Below are positions 1-7,721 of a DNA stretch of 64,000 bases, piece by piece. Source of the stretch: Oscillospiraceae bacterium (GTDB lineage: Bacteria > Bacillota > Clostridia > Oscillospirales > Ruminococcaceae); NCBI GenBank assembly GCA_020024615.1, contig JAHHTP010000002.1, positions 1 to 64,000 on the forward strand, in the 5' to 3' direction. The position numbers and the translations under genes were made by a program. The notes beneath the pieces are model-generated. The model ran no database searches, was not told where the DNA came from, and worked only from the letters and a program-made list of their open reading frames with translations. Each line of letters begins with the position of its first letter. Position 1 is the stretch's first letter.

Positions 1-4
1 CAAT

Positions 5-97
5 GGAGAAGTCGCCTAGCCCGGTTTATGGCGCACGACTGGAACTCGTGTATGGGCTTATACCCCATCGAGGGTTCGAATCCCTCCTTCTCCGCCA
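5..97 (+). tRNA. tRNA-Ser (GGA anticodon)
   Basis: A class II tRNA with a 7-bp acceptor stem (GGAGAAG with CTTCTCC), an anticodon arm CACGA/TCGTG with loop CTGGAAC giving anticodon GGA, and a long variable arm typical of tRNA-Ser. The T arm is GAGGG-TTCGAAT-CCCTC. The 3' CCA is encoded at 95-97. An intrinsic terminator follows directly. The promoter lies outside or at the very edge of the window. Confidence 0.96.
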
Positions 98-102
98 CAA
101 GG

Positions 103-134
103 ACAGGTTTCAATTTGAAGCCTGTCTTTTTTAT
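103..134 (+). terminator. Intrinsic terminator of tRNA-Ser
   Basis: The stem ACAGGTTTC/GAAGCCTGT has a five-base loop and is followed by a T-rich run starting at about 125. It sits 5 bases after the encoded CCA. Confidence 0.85.
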
Positions 135-225
135 TATATAAAAATTTCAAAGAATGCTTTATGCAACACAAAAATAAAAGTTACTATATTTTTGATTTTA
201 ATGAAATCTGAAGTTTAAATCAATC

Positions 226-371
226 AAACAAAAAACCGATACTCTAACGAGTATCGGTAATATGATAAACTACAATTTCGTTGTCCTTCGCACCCGGGTG
301 GCCCTGAAATAGAAGCCGCCCGCATGCAAAGAAACGACAGAAAATGACAAGAAGTCCGCTATGTTTATTAC
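226..371 (-). ncRNA. Candidate small structured RNA (6S-like rod), about 145 nt
   Basis: A free-standing minus-strand transcription unit. A consensus promoter (378-406) leads to a perfect 10-bp terminator hairpin (ACCGATACTC/GAGTATCGGT) plus T-run at 226-258, with no ORF between. The predicted 5' end (GTAATAAAC) can pair with GTTTAT and ATTAC just before the terminator, closing the whole molecule. The interior folds into a long irregular arm (TTCTTTGCA with TGCGAAGGA, topped by a GC-rich stem). A closed rod with an unpaired central bubble is the architecture of 6S RNA, but it is shorter than usual Firmicute 6S and I cannot confirm the family. SRP RNA, tmRNA and RNase P hallmarks are absent. 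Confidence 0.55.
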
Positions 372-377
372 AATTAT

Positions 378-406
378 ATCATATACCATTTTTACCTGTT
401 TGTCAA
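378..406 (-). promoter_or_regulatory. Sigma-A promoter for the 226-371 RNA
   Basis: On the minus strand the -35 is TTGACA (401-406) and the -10 is TATGAT (378-383), with a 17-base spacer. The start is expected near 371. The hexamers are nearly consensus, stronger than most in the window, as expected for an abundant small RNA. Confidence 0.8.
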
Positions 407-482
407 GTGTTAAATCAAATCTTTTGGATTAAAATTAAAATGTTATGCAAGAAATAGAATTTGCGAAAATTTGAAAAAACAC

Positions 483-511
483 TTTACAATTCGTTTGAGT
501 TATGCTATACT
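483..511 (+). promoter_or_regulatory. rpsO promoter
   Basis: TTTACA (483-488) and TATACT (506-511) are separated by 17 bases. Transcription should start near 518, leaving a leader of about 120 bases before rpsO. Confidence 0.75.
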
Positions 512-517
512 TATTAA

Positions 518-639
518 TGCTTGCCATGGCTCTGGGTGTAAGCCTCACAAGACAATCTGATATCATATCCGATTGTCGAGGAAAATTCCCTTCCCTTATG
601 CTATGACAAAGCGAAATATTTTAATGAGGTGAATGTATC
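518..639 (+). promoter_or_regulatory. rpsO 5' leader, probable S15 autoregulatory site
   Basis: This about 120-base leader contains a 7-bp hairpin (GACAATC/GATTGTC, 551-577) and G-rich and C-rich segments before the ribosome binding site GAGGTG at 625-630. Ribosomal protein S15 commonly represses its own mRNA through such a leader in Bacillota. The assignment rests on position and structure; I did not match a specific family model. Confidence 0.45.
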
Positions 640-906
640 ATGATGAGAAAAGAGCAGAAAAACGAAATTATCAATGCTTACAAAATGCACGAAGGCGACA
701 CCGGTTCTCCAGAAGTACAGATCGCTGTTCTGACTGCAAGAATCAACGAGTTGCAGGCTCACTTTAAAGCACATCCGCACGACCATCACTCCCGTCGCGG
801 TTTGTTAAAAATGGTTGGTCACAGAAGAAACCTGCTGGCTTACCTGGCTAAAAAAGACATCGAGCGCTACCGTGCAATCGTTGAAAAATTAGGCTTAAGA
901 AAATAA
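640..906 (+). CDS. rpsO: 30S ribosomal protein S15
   Basis: S15 binds the central domain of 16S rRNA early in small-subunit assembly. The 88-residue product matches the usual family length of 88-89. It has the typical KEQKNEIINAYKMHEGDTGSPEVQIA opening region, followed by the signature HSRRGLLKMVGHRRNLLAYL segment that contacts rRNA. Two adjacent ATG codons (640 and 643) are possible; GAGGTG at 625-630 serves either. The gene has its own promoter, leader and terminator, and lies upstream of pnp, a neighbourhood conserved across bacteria. Confidence 0.97.
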   Translation: MMRKEQKNEIINAYKMHEGDTGSPEVQIAVLTARINELQAHFKAHPHDHHSRRGLLKMVGHRRNLLAYLAKKDIERYRAIVEKLGLRK

Positions 907-920
907 TTTTGACACTGTTT

Positions 921-960
921 GGCAGGGCAAAGCACATAAATTGTTTTGCCTTGCCTTTTT
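921..960 (+). terminator. Intrinsic terminator after rpsO
   Basis: The stem GGCAGGGCAAA pairs with TTTTGCCTTGCC (one G-U pair), followed by TTTTT. It separates rpsO from pnp, so pnp likely has its own promoter or depends on read-through. Confidence 0.85.
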
Positions 961-993
961 ATTCAGTTTGCACCTGATTGACATGAACAGGCA

Positions 994-1043
994 TTAGCAT
1001 AGCTTCAAGTTCAAAATACGTTTTGAGTTTGAAATTGTGCTAA
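994..1043 (+). promoter_or_regulatory. Long hairpin in the pnp leader
   Basis: The arms TTAGCA...TTCAA.TTCAAAA (994-1016) and TTTTGA.TTTGAA...TGCTAA (1021-1043) fold into a long, nearly continuous stem with a TACG tetraloop. There is no T-run, so it is not a terminator. In E. coli a comparable pnp leader duplex is cut by RNase III and then used by PNPase to repress its own mRNA. The same role here is inference. A TTGACA at 978-983 lies just upstream, but no good -10 is visible. Confidence 0.6.
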
Positions 1044-1104
1044 CCTGATTCAATAGATCAGCAGACTGAAAGTCATGTAAAAGGACTAGAAAGGAATTTT
1101 CCAA

Positions 1105-3219
1105 ATGTTTGAAAATCATCGCATTTTTGAAACCACCTTTGCCGGCCGCCCATTCAAAGTAGAGACCGGTAAAACTTGCGGACTCGCAAACGGCTCCTGC
1201 TGGGTAACCTATGGTGAAACCGTTGTTATGGTCAATGTTACCGCTTCTCCGGCTCCGCGCGACGGCGTGGATTTCTTCCCGCTGTCTGTTGATTATGAAG
1301 AAAAATTATACTCGGTTGGCAAAATCCCAGGCTCCTTCTTAAAACGCGAAGGCCGTCCAAGCGAAAATGCAACCTTAACCTCTCGTATGGTAGACCGTCC
1401 GATTCGTCCGCTCTTTCCAAAAGATATGCGTAATGATGTTTCGGTTGTTATGACGGTTCTGGCTACCGATATCGATAACTCTCCGGAAATTGCAGGTCTG
1501 GTTGGCACCTCCATCGCAATCTCCATTTCTGATATTCCGTGGAACGGCCCAATTGCAGGCGTTTCTGTTGGTCTGGTAGATGGTGAGCTTGTCATCAACC
1601 CAAACAGAGAGCAGCGTGCAAAATCTGACTTGGATTTAACCGTTGCAGCTTCTGCTGAAAAAATTGTTATGATCGAAGCTGGTGCAAACGAAGTTGATAA
1701 CGAAACCATGCTGAAAGCAATCGAAACTGCTCATGCTGAGATCAAGAAAATGGTTGCTTTCATCCAGAAAATCAAAGATGAAATCGGAAAACCGAAATTC
1801 GCTTTCGAATCTCAAGAATTGCCTGCCGAAATGTTTGCTGATGTTTGCGCTATCGCAGAGGAAGACACCAAACTGGCTCTGGATACCGACGATAAACTGG
1901 TTCGCGATGAGCGCTTACAGCCGATCTATGCAAAAGTTATGGAAGAACTGGCAGAGAAATATCCGGATTCTGAAGCAAAACTGGATGAATGCATGTATAA
2001 ACTCCAGAAAAAAATCGTCCGTAACTGGCTGTTTGACGGAAAACGCGTTGACGGGCGTGGCATGAATCAAATCCGTCCGCTGGCTGCTGAAGTAGCACTG
2101 CTGCCGCGTGTTCACGGTTCTGGCTTATTTACCCGTGGTCAAACACAGGTTCTGTCTATCACCACTTTAGGTTCTTTAAAAGATGCACAGCTGCTTGACA
2201 GCATTGATGAAAATGTTGAAAAACGCTATATGCACCAGTACAACTTCCCGTCCTACTCCGTAGGCGAAACCCGTCCAAGCAGAGGCCCGGGCCGTCGTGA
2301 GATCGGTCACGGTGCTTTAGCAGAGCGTGCGCTGGTTCCAGTACTGCCGAGCGTTGAGGAGTTCCCATATGCAATCCGTGTTGTATCTGAGGTTCTGTCC
2401 TCCAACGGTTCTACCTCTCAGGGCTCTATCTGCGGTTCTACCTTGTCCTTAATGGATGCAGGCGTTCCATTAAAAGCTCCGGTTGCAGGCATCTCCTGTG
2501 GCTTAATCACCAAAGAAGACGGTTCCTTTGAAACCATGGTTGATATTCAGGGCTTAGAGGACTTCTATGGCGATATGGACTTCAAAGTTGGCGGTACCCA
2601 CAAAGGTATCACCGCTATCCAGGTTGATATCAAGGTTGACGGTCTTACCATGGACATCATCCGTGAAGCATTTGAGAAAACCGAAAAAGCAAGATTCTAC
2701 ATCTTAGACGAAATCATGGCTAAAGCAATCGCTGAGCCACGTGCTGATGTAGCTGTTTCTGCTCCGAAGGTTTGCCAGTTCGAGATTGCTGTTGACAAGA
2801 TCCGTGAGGTTATTGGTTCCGGCGGTAAAGTCATCCAGAAAATCTGCGCTGACTGTGAAGTTACCATTGATATTGATGATGACGGTAAGGTTGTAGTTAT
2901 GGGCACCGATTCCAACAATGTAAAACGTGCTCGTGCTATCGTTGAGTCCATCGCAATGGTACCAGAAATTGGTGCCATCTACAAAGGCCGCGTTACCCGT
3001 ATCATGAACTTCGGCGCATTCGTTGAGTTCGCACCGGGCAAAGAAGGCTTAATCCATATTTCTAAACTGGACAAACAGCGTGTTGAGAAGGTAGAAGATG
3101 CCGTTAATATCGGTGATGAAGTTTTGGTTAAAATCATCGAGATTGACGAGAAAGGCAGAATTAACCTCTCCCGCAAAGATGCTTTAGCAGATATTGAAGC
3201 TAAAAAAGCAAGAGCTTAA
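1105..3219 (+). CDS. pnp: Polyribonucleotide nucleotidyltransferase (PNPase)
   Basis: PNPase degrades RNA 3' to 5' by phosphorolysis and is a core part of RNA turnover. The 704-residue length fits the family. In order there are a first RNase PH domain (about 10-145), a helical linker, a second RNase PH domain (about 310-460), a KH domain with the GSGG loop in IREVIGSGGKVIQKI (about 565) and a C-terminal S1 domain beginning GAIYKGRVTRIMNFGAFVEF. AAAGGA lies about 11 bases before the ATG. It follows rpsO in the usual order and ends at a strong terminator. The leader hairpin at 994-1043 suggests autoregulation. Confidence 0.98.
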   Translation: MFENHRIFETTFAGRPFKVETGKTCGLANGSCWVTYGETVVMVNVTASPAPRDGVDFFPLSVDYEEKLYSVGKIPGSFLKREGRPSENATLTSRMVDRPIRPLFPKDMRNDVSVVMTVLATDIDNSPEIAGLVGTSIAISISDIPWNGPIAGVSVGLVDGELVINPNREQRAKSDLDLTVAASAEKIVMIEAGANEVDNETMLKAIETAHAEIKKMVAFIQKIKDEIGKPKFAFESQELPAEMFADVCAIAEEDTKLALDTDDKLVRDERLQPIYAKVMEELAEKYPDSEAKLDECMYKLQKKIVRNWLFDGKRVDGRGMNQIRPLAAEVALLPRVHGSGLFTRGQTQVLSITTLGSLKDAQLLDSIDENVEKRYMHQYNFPSYSVGETRPSRGPGRREIGHGALAERALVPVLPSVEEFPYAIRVVSEVLSSNGSTSQGSICGSTLSLMDAGVPLKAPVAGISCGLITKEDGSFETMVDIQGLEDFYGDMDFKVGGTHKGITAIQVDIKVDGLTMDIIREAFEKTEKARFYILDEIMAKAIAEPRADVAVSAPKVCQFEIAVDKIREVIGSGGKVIQKICADCEVTIDIDDDGKVVVMGTDSNNVKRARAIVESIAMVPEIGAIYKGRVTRIMNFGAFVEFAPGKEGLIHISKLDKQRVEKVEDAVNIGDEVLVKIIEIDEKGRINLSRKDALADIEAKKARA

Positions 3220-3238
3220 TCTATTATAAAATTAGTAG

Positions 3239-3270
3239 GGCAAGGATTATTTAAAATCCTTGCCTTTTTT
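3239..3270 (+). terminator. Intrinsic terminator between pnp and the MFS gene
   Basis: GGCAAGGATT pairs with AATCCTTGCC, followed by TTTTTT. The T-run abuts the GGAG ribosome binding site (3271-3274) of the next gene, so the same transcript end doubles as the entry to the transporter gene. Confidence 0.88.
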
Positions 3271-3280
3271 GGAGAACATA

Positions 3281-4462
3281 ATGAACTTAAAAACAAATCA
3301 ATTTACCTGCATCGCTTGTTATAACGGTTATATCACACAAGCTATTATCAATATGCTCCCTGCTCTGCTATTTGCAACCTTTCATGAGCAGTTTGGCATT
3401 AATCTTGCGCAGATTGGACTTCTGACTGTTATCAATTTTACCGTTCAGATTATAGTAGATTTTATTGGTGCAAAAGTTGTCGAACATGTGTCCATTCGTT
3501 TGCTGATGGTTTTATGCCACATAATTTCTACAATCGGGCTGATTGGGCTGGGTATCTTTCCGTTTATCCTGCCACCATACGCTGGAATCGTACTTGCCAT
3601 GAGCATCAGTGCTATTGGCAGCGGTATGCTGGAAGTCCTGGTCAGCCCGATTATTGAATCGCTTCCAGGTGAAGCTAAAGCAGCAGCCATGAGCTTGCTG
3701 CATTCCTTCTATTGCTGGGGATGCGTAGTGGTCGTAGGACTCTCTACCATTTTGCTTGCGCTTCATCTTCCATGGCAGTATCTACCGATGCTGTGGGCAG
3801 TGATACCACTTGCTGGCATCTTTATGTTCAGCGTTGTGCCACTATATCCGCTTGCAGGTGAAGAAAAAGCATCCATGCGTGCCCTATTCCAAAAACCAAT
3901 ATTCTGGCTTTTAATGCTGCTAATGATCTGTGCTGGTGCATCTGAACAGGCTATGTCACAGTGGGCATCCTACTTTGCACAGATTGGACTTGAAATCAAT
4001 AAAACGATTGGTGACCTTGCCGGTCCGATGGCATTCTCAATTCTGATGGGTCTTTCCAGACTACTTGGTGCAAGAAAAAGTAGTAATACCCCTATTCTGC
4101 GTCGTCTGGTGTTCTCTGCCGCATTCTGCATTTTTTCTTATTTGTTGACCATCTGCTCCCCGTACCCAATTATCAGCCTAATTGGCTGTGCTTTATGCGG
4201 CTTCTCGGTCGGCTGCATGTGGCCGGGGACTTTCAGTCTTGCTTCTGAATGGTTTCCCAAAAGCGGTGGCATGCTGTTTGCGCTGCTTGCCCTTGGTGGA
4301 GATTTGGGCTGTGCAGCCGGACCAGGTATTGTCGGTTTTGTTTCGGATGCCGTATCCTCTTTTGGCGAATACAGTGCTTTGAAAATCGGCCTTCTGGTCG
4401 CTTGTGCTTTTCCACTCATTATGCTCCTTATTTTATCAGTCAAACGCAAAAAATATCAGTAA
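3281..4462 (+). CDS. MFS transporter
   Basis: A 393-residue polytopic membrane protein of the major facilitator superfamily, with about twelve hydrophobic segments and two six-helix halves separated by a charged loop near residue 205 (LAGEEKASMRALFQKP). The N-terminal stretch YNGYITQAIINMLPALLF and the GMLEVLVSPIIESLPGE loop resemble FucP/sugar-type carriers, but the substrate cannot be read from sequence. The ATG at 3281 is chosen because GGAG lies 6 bases upstream; a TTG at 3260 would fall inside the pnp terminator. No promoter of its own is visible, so expression may rely on read-through from pnp. It ends at a strong terminator. Confidence 0.9.
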   Translation: MNLKTNQFTCIACYNGYITQAIINMLPALLFATFHEQFGINLAQIGLLTVINFTVQIIVDFIGAKVVEHVSIRLLMVLCHIISTIGLIGLGIFPFILPPYAGIVLAMSISAIGSGMLEVLVSPIIESLPGEAKAAAMSLLHSFYCWGCVVVVGLSTILLALHLPWQYLPMLWAVIPLAGIFMFSVVPLYPLAGEEKASMRALFQKPIFWLLMLLMICAGASEQAMSQWASYFAQIGLEINKTIGDLAGPMAFSILMGLSRLLGARKSSNTPILRRLVFSAAFCIFSYLLTICSPYPIISLIGCALCGFSVGCMWPGTFSLASEWFPKSGGMLFALLALGGDLGCAAGPGIVGFVSDAVSSFGEYSALKIGLLVACAFPLIMLLILSVKRKKYQ

Positions 4463-4468
4463 CAGAAA

Positions 4469-4503
4469 ACGCATCGGATTATTTGCCCGATGCGTCTTTT
4501 TTA
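4469..4503. terminator. Bidirectional terminator between convergent genes
   Basis: ACGCATCGG and CCGATGCGT form a 9-bp stem. TTTTTT follows on the plus strand and TTTTCT on the minus strand, so it can end both the MFS transcript and that of the facing exonuclease gene. Confidence 0.85.
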
Positions 4504-4538
4504 TGCAGGCAATAATCCTGCAAAATAATATTGAAAAT

Positions 4539-5231
4539 TTAATTATGTACTTCTTCTGCTTTCAACTGTGCAAGCAGTGCATCCAACTTACTACCCATTG
4601 CTCCACCAATGGTAAAGGTTTCATGTACTGGTTCGGATACAATACATTTCAAATAAGCAGTCCGTTCTTCAAACCGCTCCCTATCAGCCGCAAGCTGCAT
4701 CAATCTGGCACAGTTTTCTGCATCAAAGCAGGCATCATGCAGCTTGCCCTCGACTGATACATCCACACATCCAAGCGCGCGATCCAACGATATAATCTGA
4801 TGAATACCAATCATACGGGAAAAGACTTTTTGAAAATCCATCCAACGGGAAAATGTTCTGGATGCTCGTCCATCCCATATCCCTTTAAATCTGCACTCTC
4901 GAATCAGCTGCGTACGATCAGAAGTGCTCCATTCATACATTTTAACATGATCCTCGCTGCCAATCCAGTCCATAAACTGCACAATCGCATCTTCAAATAT
5001 CGGTGCATCCCGTAGCATTTCCATGGAAATACCCGTTAAATCGCGTACCGCCTTTATAATCGTCATATGGTGAACTGGTCTGACAAGCAGTGAAAAACGA
5101 TCAATCACCTCATAATTATCATTCATTTTGACCGCACCAATCTGTATAATCTCACTGTGCAGCTTCGCACGAGCCGTTTTGTCCTTCTCATATACTTTAT
5201 TCATCTCAAAATCTACAAAAACGCGTACCAT
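4539..5231 (-). CDS. DEDDh-type 3'-5' exonuclease domain protein
   Basis: A 230-residue protein of the RNase T/DnaQ exonuclease fold. Motif I is the FVDFEMN near residue 5-11 (metal-binding Asp and Glu). A central WSTSDRTQL segment corresponds to motif II, and LHDACFDAENCARLM carries the His-Asp of motif III, so the DEDDh active site looks complete. The nearest named relative I recognise is the KapD-like group (B. subtilis KapD affects sporulation kinase signalling), but I would not assign that role. AGGAGA lies about 10 bases before the start and a promoter lies at 5264-5291. It is a single-gene unit between oppositely oriented neighbours. Confidence 0.88.
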   Translation of the reverse strand: MVRVFVDFEMNKVYEKDKTARAKLHSEIIQIGAVKMNDNYEVIDRFSLLVRPVHHMTIIKAVRDLTGISMEMLRDAPIFEDAIVQFMDWIGSEDHVKMYEWSTSDRTQLIRECRFKGIWDGRASRTFSRWMDFQKVFSRMIGIHQIISLDRALGCVDVSVEGKLHDACFDAENCARLMQLAADRERFEERTAYLKCIVSEPVHETFTIGGAMGSKLDALLAQLKAEEVHN

Positions 5232-5263
5232 CTGCTTCGTTCTCCTATCAACAGTTTTCTTTT

Positions 5264-5291
5264 ATTATATCATATTGTTACAAAAAAACAA
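5264..5291 (-). promoter_or_regulatory. Promoter of the 4539-5231 exonuclease gene
   Basis: On the minus strand the -10 is TATAAT (5264-5269) and the -35 is TTGTTT (5286-5291), 16 bases apart. Confidence 0.5.
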
Positions 5292-5321
5292 GATACTGCA
5301 AGTTGTTTCCAGCAGTTTGAA

Positions 5322-5350
5322 TTGCTTTTTTAGATGGATTATGGTACAAT
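5322..5350 (+). promoter_or_regulatory. Promoter of the yfcE-yaaA-GH18-oxidoreductase cluster
   Basis: TTGCTT (5322-5327) and TACAAT (5345-5350) are 17 bases apart. The start is expected near 5357, giving a very short leader before the ATG at 5373. Confidence 0.6.
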
Positions 5351-5372
5351 GGAAACAAAGGAGTGTGAAAAT

Positions 5373-5918
5373 ATGAAATTGATGATTGCATCTGATATTC
5401 ATGGTTCGGCATACTGGTGTCGGAATTTATTGGAATGCTATCAAAAGGAACAGCCGCAAAAGCTGGTTCTATTGGGAGATATTTTATACCATGGTCCGAG
5501 AAATGACTTACCACAGGAATATGCGCCAAAAGAGGTCATTACCATGCTGAATCCGATGGCGGATGAATTGCTTTGTGTACGCGGAAACTGCGATACTGAA
5601 GTGGATCAAATGGTGCTTTCGTTCCCAGTTCTGGCAGATTACGCGTTGCTGTATTGGGAAGAAAAAACATTTTATTTAACCCATGGTCACAAATATAATG
5701 ACGATGTTTTGCCACCGCTACAGAAGGACAGTGTGCTCATGTACGGCCATACCCATGTGCCGAAAGCTGTAAATTATGATCATTATACCAGCTTTAATCC
5801 GGGTTCTGTTTCGATTCCAAAGGAAAATTCGCCGCACAGCTACATGATTCTTGAAAATGGTGTTGCATATTGGAAAGATATTCAAACCGGAGAAGTCTAT
5901 AAAAAGGCTGATTATTGA
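5373..5918 (+). CDS. yfcE: YfcE-family metallophosphoesterase
   Basis: A 181-residue calcineurin-like phosphodiesterase, close in length to E. coli YfcE (184). The metal-binding motifs are all present: SDIHGS (Asp8, His10), LGDILYHGPRN, VRGNCD, THGH and YGHTHVP. YfcE enzymes hydrolyse phosphodiester bonds in a manganese-dependent way; the natural substrate is not established. The ATG at 5373 is chosen because AAAGGAGTG sits at the right distance and an upstream ATG in frame would include the promoter. The stop TGA overlaps the start of yaaA, so the two are translationally coupled. Confidence 0.92.
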   Translation: MKLMIASDIHGSAYWCRNLLECYQKEQPQKLVLLGDILYHGPRNDLPQEYAPKEVITMLNPMADELLCVRGNCDTEVDQMVLSFPVLADYALLYWEEKTFYLTHGHKYNDDVLPPLQKDSVLMYGHTHVPKAVNYDHYTSFNPGSVSIPKENSPHSYMILENGVAYWKDIQTGEVYKKADY

Positions 5919-6676
5919 TGAAGATCTTTATTTCGCCCGCCAAGAAGATGCGGGAGGACAATGATTTTATCCTACAGCCAACTGTGCCGGTATATCTGGA
6001 CAAGGCAAAACAGCTTGCTGATTATTGCAGAAGTTTGCCCTATGAACAGTTGAAAATCTTGTTGGACTGTAACGATAAGCTCACTGCATTAAACTATGAG
6101 CGGTATCAGCGGCTGGATTTTTCTCGCAATGTTTCCCCTGCGATCTTTGCGTATGAGGGAATTCAGTATCAGTATATGGCTCCACAGGTGTTTGAAACGC
6201 CGTATTTTGATTATATTCAGCAGCACCTGCGGATTTTATCGGGGTTATATGGTATTTTAAAGCCGTTTGATGGTGTCATACCCTATCGTTTGGAGATGCA
6301 GAGTAAACTAAACGCACCGTTTGCAAAGAACCTGTATGCGTTCTGGGGTGATAACTTATATCGTGAAATAACAGCAAATAACGAAGTGTTAATTAACCTA
6401 GCATCTGTTGAATATGCCAAGTGCATCAAGAAGTATTTAAAGCCATCTGACAGGATGATTACCTGCGCCTTTGCGGAAATTGAAAACGGCAACCCCAAAG
6501 AAAAAGGCGTGTATGTTAAGATGGCAAGGGGCGAAATGGTGCGTTATCTGGCTGAGATTAACGCACAAAGTCTGGAACAGATCAAAGGATTTGACCGGTT
6601 AAACTATCATTTTTCCGAAGTTTATTCGGATGAAAATACTTATGTTTTTGTAAGAGAACAGGCGATAAAAGCCTAA
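5918..6676 (+). CDS. yaaA: Peroxide stress protein YaaA
   Basis: A 252-residue member of the YaaA (DUF328) family, with the diagnostic N-terminus MKIFISPAKKM, the central PAIFAYEGIQYQ and ILSGLYGILKPFDGVIPYRLEM segments, and NLASVEYAK. In E. coli YaaA lowers free iron and DNA damage during peroxide stress and binds DNA; a protective role here is by family. The ATG at 5918 overlaps the stop of the preceding gene, so expression is tied to yfcE. It starts the sequence with no separate Shine-Dalgarno site of note. Confidence 0.94.
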   Translation: MKIFISPAKKMREDNDFILQPTVPVYLDKAKQLADYCRSLPYEQLKILLDCNDKLTALNYERYQRLDFSRNVSPAIFAYEGIQYQYMAPQVFETPYFDYIQQHLRILSGLYGILKPFDGVIPYRLEMQSKLNAPFAKNLYAFWGDNLYREITANNEVLINLASVEYAKCIKKYLKPSDRMITCAFAEIENGNPKEKGVYVKMARGEMVRYLAEINAQSLEQIKGFDRLNYHFSEVYSDENTYVFVREQAIKA

Positions 6677-6691
6677 TTGGAGGATTTTTAT

Positions 6692-7720
6692 ATGAATAAA
6701 TATTTTGCAGGATATGTGACTCTGCGCGGTATTCAGAATGTTACCGACACGCAGGCAAAGAAATTGACCCATCTAAACCTCGCATTTGCACCTATGAAAG
6801 ACGGCAAAACCGCAATGGAGCTGGATGAACGCCAGCTGAATGAGATTGCCAGACTGCGCAGAGCAAATCCGCAGCTTGCAATTTTGGTTTCCACTGGCGG
6901 TGGCGGTGACAGAGGACATGGTGAAGCCACTTCCACACCAGAGGGCTTAGAGAAGCTAACCGCTTCTACGATTGAACTGGTGGAGAAATATGATCTGGAT
7001 GGTATCGACTGCGACTGGGAGTTCCCAGGTGATACCGGTATCATCGAGGAGAAATATCAGCATACCGCATTGTTTGCAGATTATCGCAAAAAGTTGGATG
7101 CACTTTCCGAAAAGACAGGTAAAAAATACTGGATGACGACCGCTGCCGGAGCTGGTGAGTGGTATTTAAACCGCACTGAAATTGATAAGAGCCATCAGTA
7201 TCTGGATTTTATCAATCTGATGACCTATGATTCCAACACCGATTCCTGCATTGCTGGCCATCATACCCACCTGCATGAATCCAAAGCACCGGGTTGCCCG
7301 CGTGTACAGAGTGCGGAGCATAATATTCGCATTATGGTAGAAGCAGGGGTCCCGATTGAAAAGATTCTGATCGGTGTAGCGTTCTACTCCCATCGTTGGG
7401 ATAAGGTGCCGAATGTTAATCATGGACTATATCAGGAAACGCCGTATAAAAATATGTTTGGTCCAAGCTATACTGAAATCATGCTCAAATATGAGAATCA
7501 AATGGGCTTCACCAAATACTGGGATGAGGATGCCCAAGCGCCGTATTTATTCAACGGAGAAACATTTATTTCCTATGATGACCCAAAATCTACCCGTCTG
7601 AAATGTGAATATGCTTTGGAGCAAGGCATGGGTGGTGCATTCTACTGGGTGCATGATTGTGACGCAGGCAGCGTCCTGTTTGACACAATTTATGATACAT
7701 TAAATTTAGGGGGAAAATAA
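6692..7720 (+). CDS. Glycoside hydrolase family 18 protein, apparently intracellular
   Basis: A 342-residue TIM-barrel protein with the GH18 signature DGIDCDWEFPG, in which Asp106, Asp108 and the catalytic Glu110 are intact. The LVSTGGGG strand and the MTYDSN and GAFYWVHDCD segments near the end complete the usual barrel landmarks. GH18 enzymes cleave beta-1,4 GlcNAc polymers or related glycans. There is no signal peptide: the protein starts MNKYFAGYVTLRG and the first strand follows at once, so it probably acts in the cytoplasm on imported oligosaccharides. TTGGAGGA lies 8 bases before the ATG. It is followed one base later by a Gfo/Idh oxidoreductase. Confidence 0.92.
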   Translation: MNKYFAGYVTLRGIQNVTDTQAKKLTHLNLAFAPMKDGKTAMELDERQLNEIARLRRANPQLAILVSTGGGGDRGHGEATSTPEGLEKLTASTIELVEKYDLDGIDCDWEFPGDTGIIEEKYQHTALFADYRKKLDALSEKTGKKYWMTTAAGAGEWYLNRTEIDKSHQYLDFINLMTYDSNTDSCIAGHHTHLHESKAPGCPRVQSAEHNIRIMVEAGVPIEKILIGVAFYSHRWDKVPNVNHGLYQETPYKNMFGPSYTEIMLKYENQMGFTKYWDEDAQAPYLFNGETFISYDDPKSTRLKCEYALEQGMGGAFYWVHDCDAGSVLFDTIYDTLNLGGK

Positions 7721-7721
7721 T

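Noticed and set aside
3..218. Plus-strand frame of 71 codons at the window start
   Set aside because: It runs through tRNA-Ser and its terminator.
1238..1709. Minus-strand frames inside pnp
   Set aside because: Shadows of pnp codons with no ribosome binding site.
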